Origin: Ramlibacter tataouinensis
GTDB lineage: Bacteria; Pseudomonadota; Gammaproteobacteria; Burkholderiales; Burkholderiaceae_C
Direction of reading: 5' to 3'
NCBI GenBank assembly: GCA_002427815.1
Contig: DIZF01000016.1
Span: 16,135-80,134 of the forward strand
Length of the DNA stretch: 64,000 bases
Shown here: positions 61,890-64,000 of the stretch, piece by piece
How the letters are laid out: every line of letters starts with the position of its first letter
How positions within the stretch are numbered: the first letter of the stretch is position 1
Program-made: the position numbers and the translations under genes
The notes under the pieces: generated by a model
Told to the model about the DNA's origin: nothing
What the model saw: the letters and a program-made list of their open reading frames with translations, nothing else
Databases searched by the model: none

Positions 61890-61893
61890 GTGG

Positions 61894-62445
61894 TTACATC
61901 ATGCCCAATTGCAGCCGCGCGGCGTCGCTCATCATCGACTGCTGCCAGAACGGCTCGTACACCAGTTCGACCTTGAAGTCGTCGACGCGCGGAATGTGCT
62001 CGAGCCGCTCGCCGATTTCCCGCATCAGCTGCTCGCCCATGCCGCAGCCCGGCGCGGTAACGGTCATCTGGATGAATACGTGCAAGCCGCCGGTCGGCAG
62101 GGGCTTCAACTCACAGACATAGACGAGCCCGAGTTCCACGATGCTGCAGGGAATCTCGGGGTCGTAGACCTCGCGCAACTCGTCCCACACGATGGCCTTC
62201 ACCTCCTCGTCGGTCGGATGCTCGGGGTAGACCTTGGGCGCGATCGGCTCCTTGCCGATCGCATCGGCATCGACGCCGTCGATGCGAAGCAGCGAGCCGT
62301 CGATGTACACCGTGAAGCTGCGGCCCAGCTGCTGGGTGATGACCCCGGTGCAGCCCGCTTCGAGCGTGACCTCTTCGCCCGAGGGCACTTGCAAGGCACG
62401 CACCGAACGTGCCAGCTCGAATGGCTCACGCCGGGACGTTTGCAT
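61894..62445 (-). CDS. sufT: SufT, DUF59-family Fe-S cluster assembly factor
   Basis: Fe-S maturation protein of the long SufT type, 183 residues. An N-terminal region (about 15-75, VPSGEEVTLEAGCTGVITQQLGRSF) precedes a DUF59/MIP18 domain (about 85-170) with YDPEIPCSIVELGLVY and the conserved TVTAPGCGMGEQL cysteine. The start at 62445 overlaps the sufU 3' end by 20 bp; an in-frame ATG at 62484 adds an Arg-rich stretch deeper in sufU and is less likely. Last gene of the suf cluster. Confidence 0.9.
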   Translation of the reverse strand: MQTSRREPFELARSVRALQVPSGEEVTLEAGCTGVITQQLGRSFTVYIDGSLLRIDGVDADAIGKEPIAPKVYPEHPTDEEVKAIVWDELREVYDPEIPCSIVELGLVYVCELKPLPTGGLHVFIQMTVTAPGCGMGEQLMREIGERLEHIPRVDDFKVELVYEPFWQQSMMSDAARLQLGMM

Positions 62446-62911
62446 GGCCCGTTTCCTTCGAAGGCGGCGACGGATCGAACGCACCGTTCAGGCATTCGTC
62501 CAGCGCGCACCAGCCCAGCATCGCGCACTTGATGCGCGACGGAAAGCGACGCACGCCCTGCAGGGCGGCGAGCTTGCCCAGGTGCGCCTGCGCGGCATCG
62601 TCCAGCGGGCTGGTACGTGTCAGCAGGTCGCGCATGGCGGCGCTCAGTTGTTTCACTTCGGCCAGCGGCCTGCCCTTGACCGCTTCGGTCATCAGGGAAG
62701 CCGAGGCGATGCAGATTGCGCAGCCCTGGCCTTCGAAGGCGATGTCGGTCACGACATCGCCGCTTTCGGCAAGCTGCACCGAGATCGAATCGCCGCACAG
62801 CGGGTTGTGCCCCGCGGCGCAGCGATGGACGCATTGCAGCCGGCCGCAGTTGCGCGGCCGCTTCTTGTGCTCCAGCAGCACTTCCTGGTACAGGTCGTCG
62901 AGCATGTTCAT
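62426..62911 (-). CDS. sufU: SufU/NifU-N-type Fe-S scaffold or sulfur acceptor
   Basis: Zinc-dependent sulfur-transfer partner of SufS (or scaffold) of 161 residues. The three conserved Cys positions are present: NPLCGD, GQGCAICIASAS and RIKCAMLGW, with the SufU-type insertion between the second and third (RDLLTRTSPLD). The ATG at 62911 overlaps the sufS stop (ATGA). A second Met at residue 3 is possible. The C-terminus carries an extra tail after DECLNGAFD. Confidence 0.93.
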   Translation of the reverse strand: MNMLDDLYQEVLLEHKKRPRNCGRLQCVHRCAAGHNPLCGDSISVQLAESGDVVTDIAFEGQGCAICIASASLMTEAVKGRPLAEVKQLSAAMRDLLTRTSPLDDAAQAHLGKLAALQGVRRFPSRIKCAMLGWCALDECLNGAFDPSPPSKETGHANVPA

Positions 62912-64000
62912 GAGAGTCGCTCCCGGGTTGCCTGAAGGGCGGCCAGCAGTGCGTCGATGTCCGCAGCACTGTTGTGCAAGCTGAGCGACGCGCGCACCGT
63001 GGCCGGCACACCGAAGCGCTGCATTACCGGCATCGCACAGTGATGGCCGACACGCACGGCGATGCCGAACTGGTCCAGCACCGTGCCGACATCGTGGGCA
63101 TGCACGCCGTCGACCACGAAGGACACCGCGCCCACCTTCGGCGCGCCCTCGCCGATCACGCGAATCCAGGGCTGTTGCCGCAGCGACGCCTCCAGATAGT
63201 GCAGCAATTGCGCCTCGCGTTGCCCGATCTGATCGCGGCCCTGCGACTCCAGGAAGCGCACCGCCGCCGCCAGGCCCACGGCGCCGCTGATGTGGGGCGT
63301 GCCGGCCTCGAGCCGCGACGGCAAGGCGGCATAGGTGGCCGTCTGGAGGGTGACGGTTTCGATCATGTCGCCGCCGCCTTGCCACAAGGGCAAGGCGTCG
63401 AGCGCATCGAAGCGTCCGTAGAGAACGCCGATTCCCGTGGGGCCGTACATCTTGTGGCCGGAAAAAGCGTAGAAGTCGCAGCCGAGCGAGCGCACGTCGA
63501 CAGGCCCGTGGGCCACCGCCTGTGCGCCGTCCACGACGGTGACCAAGCCCGCGTGCCGCGCCTTCGCCACGAAATCCTGCACCGGCACCGCAGTGCCGAG
63601 CGCGTTCGAGACCTGGGTGAGCGACAGCACCTTGGCGCGCGGCGACAACATGGTTTCGAACGCGAGCGCGTCCAACGTACCGTCGTCGAGCACCGGGATG
63701 TGCCGCAGCAAGGCCCCACTGCGGGCGCAAGCCATCTGCCAGGGGACCAGATTGGCGTGGTGCTCCAGGCCGCTCACGATCACCTCGTCGCCGGGCCGCA
63801 GCCGTTCGCCCAGGCCGCGCGCGACCATGTTGAGCGATTCGGTCGCACCCCGGGTGAAGATGATTTCCTGTGTGCTCGCGGCGTTCACGAAGCGCCGCAG
63901 CGCCTCGCGAGCCTCTTCGAACAGCGCAGTCGCGCGTTCGCTGAGCGTGTGCACGCCGCGATGGACATTGGCGTGGTCACGGCTCTGATAGTCGCGCACC
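62908..64000 (-). CDS. sufS: SufS-type cysteine desulfurase, partial
   Basis: PLP enzyme that takes sulfur from cysteine for Fe-S clusters. About 364 residues are in the window; the first roughly 45 are cut off by the right edge (the frame is still open at 64000 and starts inside the YQSRDHANVHRGVHTLS region). The PLP lysine is in FSGHKMYGPTG, the substrate region in FTRGATESLN, and the active-site Cys in RVGHHCAMPVMQRFG, as in group II SufS. Coupled to sufU. Other suf genes probably lie beyond the edge. Confidence 0.93.
   Translation of the reverse strand, partial: VRDYQSRDHANVHRGVHTLSERATALFEEAREALRRFVNAASTQEIIFTRGATESLNMVARGLGERLRPGDEVIVSGLEHHANLVPWQMACARSGALLRHIPVLDDGTLDALAFETMLSPRAKVLSLTQVSNALGTAVPVQDFVAKARHAGLVTVVDGAQAVAHGPVDVRSLGCDFYAFSGHKMYGPTGIGVLYGRFDALDALPLWQGGGDMIETVTLQTATYAALPSRLEAGTPHISGAVGLAAAVRFLESQGRDQIGQREAQLLHYLEASLRQQPWIRVIGEGAPKVGAVSFVVDGVHAHDVGTVLDQFGIAVRVGHHCAMPVMQRFGVPATVRASLSLHNSAADIDALLAALQATRERLS

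Overview
The window reads as a stretch of GC-rich chromosome from a betaproteobacterium of the order Burkholderiales, probably Comamonadaceae or a close relative. The evidence is the gene order (an mla operon with mlaA inside it followed by a YadGH-type exporter; mrcA divergent from pilMNOPQ-aroKB-dgt; cyaY divergent from lptM-lysA), a Bug/TctC binding protein, RraA- and IclR-family catabolic genes, and a RAYT transposase with GGGGTCAGATTCC-type ends. The assignment rests on synteny and protein character only. Genes are densely packed, often with ATGA overlaps, and no rRNA, tRNA, CRISPR or prophage was seen.

Layout. 1-5.6 kb (minus): phospholipid-trafficking operon mlaF-E-D-A-C-B, then an ABC-2 exporter cut by the left edge. 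5.7-12.0 kb (minus): gltB-gltD glutamate synthase. 12.1-12.9 kb: a RAYT element wedged between the gltB promoter and the end of the preceding operon. 12.9-26.2 kb (minus): one very long run, pilMNOPQ, an Ig-like lipoprotein, aroK, aroB, dgt, an MFS transporter and three small housekeeping or unknown genes. 26.5-28.9 kb (plus): PBP1A. 28.9-36.7 kb: cyaY, lptM-lysA, msrPQ, a diheme cytochrome c, engB, a hydrolase and two LpxL-type acyltransferases. 36.7-38.0 kb: metK behind what looks like a SAM-II riboswitch. 38.2-43.4 kb: a secreted START-like protein, LigD, a histidine phosphatase and a degenerate histidine-kinase-like protein.

43.4-50.8 kb (minus) is an accessory catabolic cluster: IclR regulator, HpcH/HpaI aldolase, TctC binding protein, LeuC/LeuD-like hydro-lyase, RraA/HMG-aldolase-like protein, 2-hydroxyacid dehydrogenase, with a class IV aminotransferase just upstream. 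51-56.4 kb: a quinone oxidoreductase and a divergent TetR-MFP-FtsX-ATPase export operon with a clear promoter/operator. 56.4-59.8 kb: an MFS transporter, a CitE-like lyase and a class III CoA-transferase. 59.9-61.8 kb: NsrR and NnrS, a nitric-oxide response pair. 61.9-64 kb: sufT, sufU and the 3' part of sufS, cut by the right edge.

The most interesting items are the metK leader, the RAYT element abutting the gltB promoter and supplying a neighbour's stop codon, a decayed duplicate of the gltD 3' end, the uncharacterised dicarboxylate-type catabolic cluster, an Ig-repeat lipoprotein next to the PilQ secretin, and a stand-alone kinase-like protein. Nothing in the window is clearly a wholly new system; the catabolic cluster is the best candidate for undescribed chemistry.
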